A program made the position numbers and the translations under genes. The notes under the pieces are model-generated. The model was not told the DNA's origin. It did no database searches and saw only the letters and a program-made list of their open reading frames with translations. A stretch of DNA of 29,015 nt from an uncultured Pseudoflavonifractor sp. (lineage in GTDB: Bacteria; Bacillota; Clostridia; Oscillospirales; Oscillospiraceae). The stretch spans positions 1 through 29,015 of the forward strand of contig CANDEE010000018.1 in the NCBI GenBank assembly GCA_947383685.1. Reading direction: 5' to 3'. Of this stretch, positions 15,202-21,752 are shown one piece after another (position 1 is the stretch's first letter; every line of letters begins with the position of its first letter).

Positions 15202-15283
15202 GGCGTTCCTCCTATGTATCTGCGTCTTCCCGGCGGAGGGGCGGACCCGCATTCCTGCACAGCCCGCTCCCCCTGCCGCTTCA

Positions 15284-15649
15284 CTAAACCAACTGCCGGG
15301 GCCGGAGTCCAAAGCTCACCGCAATAGCTCCGTCTACCTTTTGCATCTGCTCCTCGTCCAACCGGCCCATATATTCTCTCAGCCGTTTCTTGTCCAAGGT
15401 CCGGATCTGTTCCAACAGCACCACGGAATCCTTGGGCAGCCCGTAGGTGTTGGCTGAGAGGTCAATGTGGGTCGGCAGGCGGGCTTTGCCGGTCTGGGAG
15501 GTGATGGCGGCGGCAATAACAGTGGGACTGTGGCGGTTGCCCGTATCATTCTGAATGATGAGGACGGGGCGCACGCCCCCCTGCTCGCTGCCCACCACCG
15601 GGCTCAAATCGGCATAAAAAATATCTCCACGTCTGACGCTGCTGTCCAC
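15284..15649 (-). CDS. mazF: MazF/PemK-type mRNA endoribonuclease toxin (EndoA/NdoA-like)
   Basis: This 121-aa protein closely follows Bacillus-type NdoA/MazF in sequence pattern. It opens VRRGDIFYADLSPVVGSEQG, then GGVRPVLIIQND with the likely active-site R27, and AAAIT with T50. The conserved tail is LLEQIRTLDKKRLREYMG. Such toxins cut mRNA at short sequence motifs and arrest growth. The start used is a GTG 10 nt after a GGAG SD. In-frame GTGs further upstream would add 3 or 22 residues not usual for the family. It follows alr in the same direction, as in B. subtilis alr-ndoAI-ndoA. The 195-bp gap is too short for a normal antitoxin of about 90 aa and I find none there. Confidence 0.93.
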   Translation of the reverse strand: MDSSVRRGDIFYADLSPVVGSEQGGVRPVLIIQNDTGNRHSPTVIAAAITSQTGKARLPTHIDLSANTYGLPKDSVVLLEQIRTLDKKRLREYMGRLDEEQMQKVDGAIAVSFGLRPRQLV

Positions 15650-15844
15650 AAGGCTCACTCTCCGCGGTTCAAAGTCACCGCTGTCACTGGGCAAACGCCC
15701 TGCTTCAACGGTCACTATGATTTTCCCACGGGGCGGCGGAATTTATACCCATCTTTCCGGGTTCTTACCGAAAATCCAGGTTCCCTCCCGCCCATCCAGC
15801 GTTGACCTCCCTGACCATTTTACGCTGACGGAAACGGGAAGGTG

Positions 15845-16987
15845 TCAACTCCGGGGCTCCTGGACATAGAGCCGGGGAACCCGCTTGTTTACATTACAGA
15901 GCAGTTCATATTGAATGGTCCCCGCCAAGGCTGCCGCATCCTCCACAGGGACATGAGGACCGTATATCTCCGCTTCGTCTCCAGGCTTTACGTTGGGCAG
16001 ATCGGTTACATCCGCCATGCAAAGGTCCATGCAGATGCGACCCACCACAGAAGCGTAACCGCCGCCTACCCATACCCGCAGCTTATCCGAGCAGGCACGG
16101 GGCAGACCGTCGCCGTAGCCAATAGCCAGCACCGCCAGCCGGGTCTCCCGGTCCAGGGTATGGGTACGTCCATAACTTACTGCCGTCCCTGCCGGGAGAG
16201 TCTTGACCGAGGCCACGCGGGTCTTCAGGGTCATCAGAGGTTCCAGGCCGGGACCGTCCAATCCCTCGCAGGAGGGATCGGGATAGTGGCCATAGAAGGC
16301 GATGCCGGGGCGAACCATGTCAAGATAGGTACAGGGATAGTTTAACACAGCCGCACTGGCGGCGCAATGGCGAATTTCAAAGGTAATACCCTTTTCCTCC
16401 AACCGGCTCAGCAGGTCCAGGAACCGGGTAAACTGAAGCATGGTATATTCCTCGCTGCCATCGGCATGGGAGAAATGGGTAAAAATACCTTCCCAATGTA
16501 AGCCGGGGAGGGCATGCATCCGGGCCATGGTTTCCACCGTTTCGTCCAGGTCCTGCCCATCGCAGAGAAGCCCCAGCCTGGACATCCCCGTATCCGCCTT
16601 CATGTGAACGCGCAAAGTTTTCCCCGCCTTCACCGCCGCCCGAGAGAGAGCCTGGGCGGTCTCCTCGTTAAATATACCTTGGGTCAGGCGATACTCCATA
16701 AGCTCCTGGGCCCATAAGGGTTCCGTGTAGCCTAAAATCAGGATAGGAACCTCTACTCCGGCCTCCCGCAGCTCAATCCCCTCATCCAGGCAGGCCACCG
16801 CCAGGTAGTCCACTCCCAACTTCTCCAGCCAGCAGGCCACCGGAACGGCCCCATGGCCGTATGCGTCCGCCTTTACCGGGGCCAGCAGCTTGCAGCCTCG
16901 GGGCAGCATAGCCCGGAGTGTGTGATAATTGTGCTCCAGGGCATAAAGGTCGATCTCCGCCCAGGTACGGCGTGAGTCTTTGTCCAT
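15845..16987 (-). CDS. alr: Alanine racemase
   Basis: This 380-aa PLP-dependent racemase interconverts L- and D-Ala for peptidoglycan. The PLP lysine is K39 in PVKADAYGHG. The second catalytic base is Y272 in VSYGRTHTLD. Other hallmarks are HMKADTGMSRLG, MVRPGIAFYG, AIGYGDGLPR and VVGRICMD. The ATG chosen is 8 nt after AAGGG. A longer frame starting 48 bp upstream reads into the promoter and is rejected. It has a strong promoter back-to-back with that of the SUFU-domain gene. Downstream is mazF. Confidence 0.97.
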   Translation of the reverse strand: MDKDSRRTWAEIDLYALEHNYHTLRAMLPRGCKLLAPVKADAYGHGAVPVACWLEKLGVDYLAVACLDEGIELREAGVEVPILILGYTEPLWAQELMEYRLTQGIFNEETAQALSRAAVKAGKTLRVHMKADTGMSRLGLLCDGQDLDETVETMARMHALPGLHWEGIFTHFSHADGSEEYTMLQFTRFLDLLSRLEEKGITFEIRHCAASAAVLNYPCTYLDMVRPGIAFYGHYPDPSCEGLDGPGLEPLMTLKTRVASVKTLPAGTAVSYGRTHTLDRETRLAVLAIGYGDGLPRACSDKLRVWVGGGYASVVGRICMDLCMADVTDLPNVKPGDEAEIYGPHVPVEDAAALAGTIQYELLCNVNKRVPRLYVQEPRS

Positions 16988-17023
16988 AACGATCCCTTCT
17001 TTTTTGAAAAGTATGTTATTATC

Positions 17024-17052
17024 ATTGTAGCCCAATCCTCAATGAAGGTCAA
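17024..17052 (-). promoter_or_regulatory. Strong sigma-A-like promoter for alr
   Basis: On the minus strand TTGACC is followed after exactly 17 bp by TACAAT, giving a leader of about 30 nt. Its -35 is separated by 12 bp from the -35 of the divergent SUFU-gene promoter. Confidence 0.82.
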
Positions 17053-17064
17053 GGGATTCCATCC

Positions 17065-17094
17065 TTGACAGCCGGGGCAAGAACACGATAAAAT
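17065..17094 (+). promoter_or_regulatory. Sigma-A-like promoter for the SUFU-domain gene
   Basis: TTGACA (perfect) is followed after 18 bp by TAAAAT, about 38 bp before the ATG. It is divergent from the alr promoter. Confidence 0.75.
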
Positions 17095-17132
17095 ACAGTT
17101 ACCAAAAAATATAGAGACTGGAGGGGCATTGT

Positions 17133-17900
17133 ATGGGATTTTTGGATAAACTGTTTGGCAAAAAGCAGGAGGTCACCCCCGGAGGTTCTCCCATCTACCG
17201 CTATGAGGCTTCGGACGGCCAGGAGCTTCGGACGCCGGAGAATACGGGAGTATACGCCCAGGAGGTGGAGGAGCATTTTGATTCTCTTTTTCCCGGCCGT
17301 GAGTCCCGTGTCCTCCATGAGATTGTCAGCGACTTGGTCCACATCGACGTCCATGTCATGTGGCCTACTGAGGAGCAAGACTTTTTTGTGCTCTATACTA
17401 CCGGCATGAGCGACCTTTCCATGACCCCTGATCCAAACATTCCCCCACAGGACAGCAAAGATTTGGAGCTGGCAGAGCTTTTTCTGTTTCTCCCCGGCGA
17501 CTGGCCTCTGAGTAAGGAGGGAATGCCCCCGGAGAATGCCTACTGGCCCATCCGAATCATGAAATTTATGGCCCGGTTTCCCCATGAGTACCACACCTGG
17601 TTGGGGTGGGGCCACACCATGCCCAACGGACCGGATTATGCTCCCCTGGACGACAGTGTGCGCTTTGGCGGAGTGGTCTTTTCCGGCGGCGATGGCCGCC
17701 TGGGACGGCTGGACACAAAGGACGGCCGCCGGTTGAGCCTTCTCCACGTGGTTCCCGCCTATAAGGAGGAGATTGAGTATAAGCTGAAATACGGTATGGA
17801 CGCATTGATGCAGCTTTTTCAGGAAAAGGATGTGCCTATCATACTTGATCCCAACCGTCCCAACCTGTGCGCCGATTTTAAGGAAATTTTGGACTCATAA
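17133..17900 (+). CDS. Suppressor-of-fused (SUFU) domain protein
   Basis: This 255-aa cytoplasmic protein starts MGFLDKLFGKK. It then shows the bacterial SUFU-domain pattern: VEEHFDSLFPGRESRVLHEI, DLVHIDVHVMWPTEE, FFVLYTTGMSDLSM, LAELFLFLPGDWPL, and the aromatic YWPIRIMKFMARFPHEYHTW stretch. The C-terminal part has LLHVVPAYKEEIEYK. Bacterial SUFU proteins are of unknown function, and some occur as immunity proteins in polymorphic toxin loci. No such toxin locus is seen here. GGAGG sits 8 nt before the ATG. It is a single-gene unit on the plus strand interrupting a minus-strand block. A strong hairpin follows. Confidence 0.88.
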   Translation: MGFLDKLFGKKQEVTPGGSPIYRYEASDGQELRTPENTGVYAQEVEEHFDSLFPGRESRVLHEIVSDLVHIDVHVMWPTEEQDFFVLYTTGMSDLSMTPDPNIPPQDSKDLELAELFLFLPGDWPLSKEGMPPENAYWPIRIMKFMARFPHEYHTWLGWGHTMPNGPDYAPLDDSVRFGGVVFSGGDGRLGRLDTKDGRRLSLLHVVPAYKEEIEYKLKYGMDALMQLFQEKDVPIILDPNRPNLCADFKEILDS

Positions 17901-17904
17901 ATAA

Positions 17905-17940
17905 AACGCGTCCGGCGGAGCAAACTCCGCCGGACGCGTT
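17905..17940. terminator. Bidirectional terminator between the SUFU-domain and lipoprotein genes
   Basis: A perfect 16-bp GC-rich stem (arms AACGCGTCCGGCGGAG and its complement) has a CAAA loop. The T-rich flank is better on the minus strand (TTTTATTTA) than on the plus strand, where only scattered T residues follow. Confidence 0.88.
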
Positions 17941-17946
17941 GTCTCT

Positions 17947-18555
17947 TTATTCAGATGGAATATCCATGGTAAACCCTGCTATGTCACACTGGAGGACCGT
18001 TACCCCGCTGTCGCTAATTTCTCCCCGCAGAAGCGCACCTGTCGACCAGTCAAACCAGAGGCCCGCCTCAATCCCCATTCCCGGCTCTGTTTCCGGGTCC
18101 CGGCAGATGACATGGAGCTTTTGCGGTGTTCCCTCCGCCTCCTCCATGGCACACTCCGCCGCAAACCCCTCCCGGGCATAGGCAAGCAGGGCGGGAACCA
18201 CGTCCACTGGAGAAAGCCCCGCCGAATCCAGAGGACCCGTCTCCAGCATTGTCCCGTCATACTCCAGAGCTGTTTCCCCCGCGGCGATATGGGCCGTAAC
18301 GCCTGCCACCAGCTCCGGGGCGGTAAGGGTCAAAAGGGTTTCACCCTCCCGCTGCCAAGAGAAATCCACACCGAAGGAATATACCCGCTGACCGTAATCG
18401 GCTGTCATGTCGGCATGGCCGGAACAGGCCGTCATTTCCAGATACCTTCCCCGAATCTCCGCCAACTTTTCCTCCGCCTCATTCCCGCCCCCGCCGCCAC
18501 AGGCGGTCAGAAGCAAAATAAGGGTCATCATTAGTGCGCAAAGGCGTTTGCGCAC
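17947..18555 (-). CDS. Small lipoprotein of unknown function (position of YdcC/LolA-like lipoprotein)
   Basis: This 202-aa protein has a lipoprotein signal peptide with the lipobox LLTAC (acylated Cys19) followed by a run of five Gly. A beta-rich domain follows, with segments such as YGQRVYSFGVDFSW, ETLLTLTAPELVAGVTAHI and GLWFDWSTGALLRGEI. The alternating strands resemble a LolA/LppX-like barrel half, but the family is not certain. It begins with GTG after AGGAGG and lies 3 bp behind nnrDE, so it is in the same operon. In B. subtilis a LolA-like lipoprotein (YdcC) occupies the equivalent place upstream of alr. This protein is much shorter, so orthology is only a suggestion. Confidence 0.82.
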   Translation of the reverse strand: MRKRLCALMMTLILLLTACGGGGGNEAEEKLAEIRGRYLEMTACSGHADMTADYGQRVYSFGVDFSWQREGETLLTLTAPELVAGVTAHIAAGETALEYDGTMLETGPLDSAGLSPVDVVPALLAYAREGFAAECAMEEAEGTPQKLHVICRDPETEPGMGIEAGLWFDWSTGALLRGEISDSGVTVLQCDIAGFTMDIPSE

Positions 18556-18558
18556 GCT

Positions 18559-20145
18559 TTATTCCTCCTCGCACTCCTTAATTGCATAGGGAATGGTCTC
18601 AATGAGGTCGGTCACCGTCATGCCCCGTTCCCCCTTTTCTGCCGCCGCCAGGTCTCCCGCCCGGCCGTGGAGCCAGACGGCGGAGATAATGTCATCCTCC
18701 CCCTGGGCGCAAAGGGAAACGATTAACCCCGCCAGCGCGTCTCCGCTACCCCCCTGGGCCATACCGGGGTTGCCTGTGGTATTCACAAAACAGCGGCTAT
18801 GCCCCAGTCCATCAGGGACCGCCGTTATAGTACGGTGGCCCTTCAATACCAAAATACAGCGGTGCATTTCCACAAACCCCTGGGCCGCGGCCAACCGATC
18901 CCGGATGGGCAACTCACAACCTGACAACCGGGCAAATTCCCCATCGTGAGGGGTAAGAACAGTAGGCGCAGAGCGTTTGTCCAACACATCTATATGACGA
19001 GCCAAAATATTTAGACCATCCGCATCCAAAATAACAGGGCAAGCAATATCCCTTAACAGGTTTAACGTCCAGTTCTCCGCCTGTACTCCCTGGCCCAGTC
19101 CAGGGCCAATGAGAAGGATATCGGCGCTTTTTGCTTTTTTCAAAAGCTCCTCATAGGAATCAGGAACAGGCCATACCATGGCCTCGTCGCAACACTTTGC
19201 GGCAACGATAGGGTAAATCTCCTCCGGTACCGCCACCGTTACTAATCCCGCCCCACTCCGAACAGCAGCTCGGGCCACCATGCAGGGAGCCCCAGTATAG
19301 CCCCGACTTCCCGCAAGGATAAATACTTTACCAAAATTCCCCTTATGGGCATCCCGCCGCCGGGGACATAGGAATGGTTTTTCTGCCGTTACCACAGGAA
19401 AGGCTTCCTCATCACGGTAAATGTCCCGGGGAATTCCGATGTCGGCCACCACGATTTTTCCGCTGTGAACAACTCCCTTCCCCACAAAAAGGCCCCGCTT
19501 CGCCAGGGAGAAGGTAACGGTCACATCAGCCTCTACCGCCCTGCCCAAAATCTCCCCTGTATCGGCGTGGACACCGCTGGGCAGATCCACCGCCACCGTC
19601 CACCAGGCGGAGCCCATACATTTCACCGCCTCCATAGCGTCGGGCCGCAGGTCGCTATTAAGACCCACGCCAAAAAGAGCGTCAACGGCGACGTCAAAGC
19701 CTCTGTAATCGGCCAACCTCTCCGGCTCAAAATCCTCCAGAGTTCCCCCCACCTCTATTAGACGCCGCTCCATCTCTTGACTGTCGGGGGTCATCTTCTC
19801 CCGCTTCCCCACCAGAACACACTTCATCCGCCAGCCTTCGCAGAGCAATAACCGGGCCACAGCAAGACCATCCCCTCCGTTGTTGCCGGGACCACAGAAA
19901 ACCACAGCGGAGCGCTGCCGGGCGGCCCAGTAGGCCGCTTCCTCCTCCTTTGTGGGTTCCCGGCCATCCCTTGTGACGTACCCGATAGCCCGGCTGTTCT
20001 TTTTGGGTCCGGGGATGGGCAGGGACAACACCTCCCGGACCACGGCCCTGGCGGCGTTTTCCATCAGTTCCAGGGACGGGATCCCCCGCTCCTCAATGGC
20101 AATGCGGTCTATTTCCTTCACCTGGGCGGCGGTAGCGAGATACAT
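18559..20145 (-). CDS. nnrDE: Bifunctional NAD(P)H-hydrate epimerase / ADP-dependent dehydratase
   Basis: This 528-aa fusion repairs hydrated NADH and NADPH. The N-terminal epimerase (YjeF_N, about 1-245) has CGPGNNGGDGLAVARLL (residues 84-100), VDALFGVGL and AVDLPSGVHADTG. The C-terminal ADP/ATP-dependent dehydratase (about 260-528) has KVFILAGSRGYTGAPCMVA, LIGPGLGQ, LDADGLNIL, LTPHDGEFARL and the GMAQGGSGDALAG motif. A charged stretch of about 30 residues (about 46-78) between the first helix and the GPGNNGGDG strand looks like an insertion relative to the usual compact epimerase. The ATG has AAAGGAGG 7 nt upstream, and a longer frame of 57 bp is rejected. It is first in an operon with the small lipoprotein gene. 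Confidence 0.96.
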   Translation of the reverse strand: MYLATAAQVKEIDRIAIEERGIPSLELMENAARAVVREVLSLPIPGPKKNSRAIGYVTRDGREPTKEEEAAYWAARQRSAVVFCGPGNNGGDGLAVARLLLCEGWRMKCVLVGKREKMTPDSQEMERRLIEVGGTLEDFEPERLADYRGFDVAVDALFGVGLNSDLRPDAMEAVKCMGSAWWTVAVDLPSGVHADTGEILGRAVEADVTVTFSLAKRGLFVGKGVVHSGKIVVADIGIPRDIYRDEEAFPVVTAEKPFLCPRRRDAHKGNFGKVFILAGSRGYTGAPCMVARAAVRSGAGLVTVAVPEEIYPIVAAKCCDEAMVWPVPDSYEELLKKAKSADILLIGPGLGQGVQAENWTLNLLRDIACPVILDADGLNILARHIDVLDKRSAPTVLTPHDGEFARLSGCELPIRDRLAAAQGFVEMHRCILVLKGHRTITAVPDGLGHSRCFVNTTGNPGMAQGGSGDALAGLIVSLCAQGEDDIISAVWLHGRAGDLAAAEKGERGMTVTDLIETIPYAIKECEEE

Positions 20146-20173
20146 GGGACCCCCTCCTTTTCCATTCCCTTTC

Positions 20174-20202
20174 ATTATAGGCATTTTCCTCTTGCATTTC
20201 AA
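20174..20202 (-). promoter_or_regulatory. Strong sigma-A-like promoter for nnrDE
   Basis: On the minus strand TTGAAA is separated by 17 bp from a perfect TATAAT. The leader would be about 22 nt. Its -35 abuts and shares one base with the -35 of the divergent T-box promoter. Confidence 0.82.
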
Positions 20203-20220
20203 CCGGTTTTATGGTATAAA
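20192..20220 (+). promoter_or_regulatory. Promoter of the T-box-pheST operon (extended -10)
   Basis: TTGCAT is followed after 17 bp by TATAAA, with TG one base before the -10. Predicted transcription starts near 20227, just ahead of T-box stem I. Confidence 0.65.
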
Positions 20221-20226
20221 GAACGG

Positions 20227-20470
20227 TAGCAATAAGGCTTGGAACAGGAAAATAGCGTGTTTGCGTTTCTAAGAGAGGACCGGTCATCGGCTGAAAGCCG
20301 GCCCGAAACGTGTCGCTTGGTTCGCCTGGGAGCCGCCGTGGGGAAAGACACGGACGGAAAGCCCTCCGTTACCGGGGCAAGAGTGTGCATAGAACGATGC
20401 AAATGCGGGTGGTACCGCGGAAGGCAAGCCTTTCGTCCCCAGACATGGGGATGAAGGGCTTTTTTGTTAT
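20227..20470 (+). promoter_or_regulatory. Phe-specific T-box leader (tRNA-sensing riboswitch)
   Basis: The canonical T-box GGGTGGTACCGCGG lies at 20407-20420. It sits in an antiterminator that pairs GGG with CCC and GCGGAAGGC with GCCTTTCGT around an AA loop, and it competes with a terminator at 20428-20466. The UGGU bulge would pair with a tRNA ending ACCA, which fits a Phe tRNA with discriminator A. A stem I can be drawn with a base CAGG/CCTG (20245-20248 and 20325-20328). Above it is an AGCG/CGCT helix and a longer arm (GCGTTTC/GAAACGT). This puts UUC (20321-20323), a Phe codon, in the specifier-loop position. Uncharged tRNA-Phe should favour readthrough into the 64-aa gene and pheST. The T-box itself is certain; the exact stem-I pairing is my hand fold. 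Together with the promoters it fills the 345-bp gene-free stretch here. Confidence 0.95.
20428..20467 (+). terminator. Regulated terminator of the T-box leader
   Basis: A 13-bp stem (GCCTTTCGTCCCC with GGGGATGAAGGGC, including two G-U pairs) has an AGACAT loop and is followed by six T residues. Its 5' arm is shared with the antiterminator. Confidence 0.93.
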
Positions 20471-20490
20471 CAGGAAAGGAGAAGATCGAC

Positions 20491-20685
20491 ATGGCTGAAA
20501 CCCAGGACATATGCCCCCACTGTGGGGGGACAGAGTTCGGAAAAGGTACTCAAAGCGGATACGGGAATGTATTTCGCGCCAAGGGTGTTTTTGGCAACGG
20601 CCGCAAGCTGAATCATCTCATTTGCCTCCACTGCGGCACAGTGGTCCGCTCCTATGTGGATGAGCCAGAATATTTTGCCGAATAA
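20491..20685 (+). CDS. Small zinc-ribbon protein of unknown function
   Basis: This 64-aa protein has two Cys pairs, CPHC (residues 8-11) and CLHC (near 46-49), separated by about 35 residues containing GYGNVFRAKGVFGNG. This is a compact zinc-ribbon arrangement. The ATG has GGAG 9 nt upstream, and an in-frame ATG 27 bp earlier overlaps the terminator tail and lacks an SD. It lies between the T-box terminator and pheS, 23 bp before pheS, so it should be expressed only on Phe-tRNA limitation together with pheST. I know of no assigned function; a nucleic-acid-binding role is only a guess. Confidence 0.85.
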   Translation: MAETQDICPHCGGTEFGKGTQSGYGNVFRAKGVFGNGRKLNHLICLHCGTVVRSYVDEPEYFAE

Positions 20686-20708
20686 TCCAAAGTAAGGAGT
20701 ATAAAGCT

Positions 20709-21734
20709 ATGAAAGAACAGTTAGCTAAAATCAGAGCCGAGGCCCTGGCGGCTTTGGAAAACACCCAGGCCGCGGCGGAACTGGATGCCCTCCGGGTCAA
20801 GTATCTGGGCAAGAAGGGCGAATTGACCGCGGTCCTCAAGCAGATGGGAGGGCTGTCCGCCGAGGAGCGGCCCAAAATGGGACAGCTTGTCAACGAGGTA
20901 AAAGCCAGTCTGGAGGCCGCTTTGGAGGTCCAGGCCAAAAAGCTGGAGGCCGCCGCTCTGGAAACCAGGCTGGCTATGGAGGCGGTGGATGTGACCATCC
21001 CCGGCTCCGCTCCCAAACTGGGCCATAAGCACCCTATGTATCTTGCCCTGGACGAAATCAAGGACATCTTCATCGGCATGGGCTTTACCGTGTTGGACGG
21101 TCCTGAAATTGAGCTTGCCAGCTACAATTTTGACAAGCTCAACGCCGAGGAAGGCCACCCCAGCCGGGACTGGTCGGACACCTTCTACTTTGACGAGGAC
21201 AGCTGGGTCATGCTTCGCAGCCAGACCTCTCCCATGCAGGTTCGGGCTATGGAGACTATGAATCTGCCCATCCGCATCATCGCCCCCGGCCGGGTCTACC
21301 GGAAGGATGAGATGGACGCTACCCACTCCCCTATGTTTCACCAGGTGGAGGGCATGGTCATTGACAAGAATGTGACTATGTCGGATTTGAAAGGGACCCT
21401 GAACCTGCTGGCGGAACAGCTTTTTGGCAAAGGGACCGTTACCCGGTTCCGCCCCCACCATTTCCCCTTCACCGAACCCTCCTGCGAGATGGACGTCCAG
21501 TGCCACAAGTGCGGCGGCGTGGGCTGCCCCACCTGTAAGGGGGAGGGCTGGATCGAGATTTTAGGTGCGGGAATGATCCATCCCCGGGTGCTGGAGATGG
21601 CGGGTATCGACCCCGACAAGTGGTCCGGCTGGGCCTTTGGCATGGGCTTGGAGCGGACGGCCATGCGCCGGTTCAAGATTGCCGATTTGCGGCTTATCTT
21701 TGAAAACGACGTCCGGTTCCTGGAACAATTTTAA
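20709..21734 (+). CDS. pheS: Phenylalanine-tRNA ligase alpha subunit
   Basis: This 341-aa protein has the normal PheS length. It has an N-terminal coiled-coil tRNA-binding arm (about 1-85, with ELDALRVKYLGKKGELT). The class II core follows, with motif 1 region GFTVLDGPEIE and motif 2 RVYRKDEMDATHSPMFHQVEG. A CHKCGGVGCPTCKGEGW Cys cluster follows, as in many Clostridia. Motif 3 is GWAFGMGLERTAMRRF. It catalyses Phe adenylation and, with PheT, charges tRNA-Phe as an alpha2-beta2 enzyme. AAGGAG lies 9 nt before the ATG. pheT follows after 18 bp. The T-box upstream controls the operon. Confidence 0.98.
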   Translation: MKEQLAKIRAEALAALENTQAAAELDALRVKYLGKKGELTAVLKQMGGLSAEERPKMGQLVNEVKASLEAALEVQAKKLEAAALETRLAMEAVDVTIPGSAPKLGHKHPMYLALDEIKDIFIGMGFTVLDGPEIELASYNFDKLNAEEGHPSRDWSDTFYFDEDSWVMLRSQTSPMQVRAMETMNLPIRIIAPGRVYRKDEMDATHSPMFHQVEGMVIDKNVTMSDLKGTLNLLAEQLFGKGTVTRFRPHHFPFTEPSCEMDVQCHKCGGVGCPTCKGEGWIEILGAGMIHPRVLEMAGIDPDKWSGWAFGMGLERTAMRRFKIADLRLIFENDVRFLEQF

Positions 21735-21752
21735 GAAAGGAGGCCTGCTAAA

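Noticed and set aside
15202..15312. N-terminal extension (37 codons) of the one-TM protein overlapping the mazF end.
   Set aside because: AGGAGG 6 nt before the ATG at 15201 and the membrane segment directly after it fix the start. The extension is low-complexity and Gly/Ser-rich.
15284..15649. MazF and the SUFU-domain protein as a toxin-immunity pair.
   Set aside because: MazF is neutralised by MazE-type antitoxins in known systems. The SUFU gene is on the other strand beyond alr with an independent promoter, so nothing links them beyond proximity.
17049..17747. A 232-codon minus-strand frame opposite the SUFU-domain gene.
   Set aside because: It is antisense to a recognisable protein, it covers the divergent promoter region and it has no SD.
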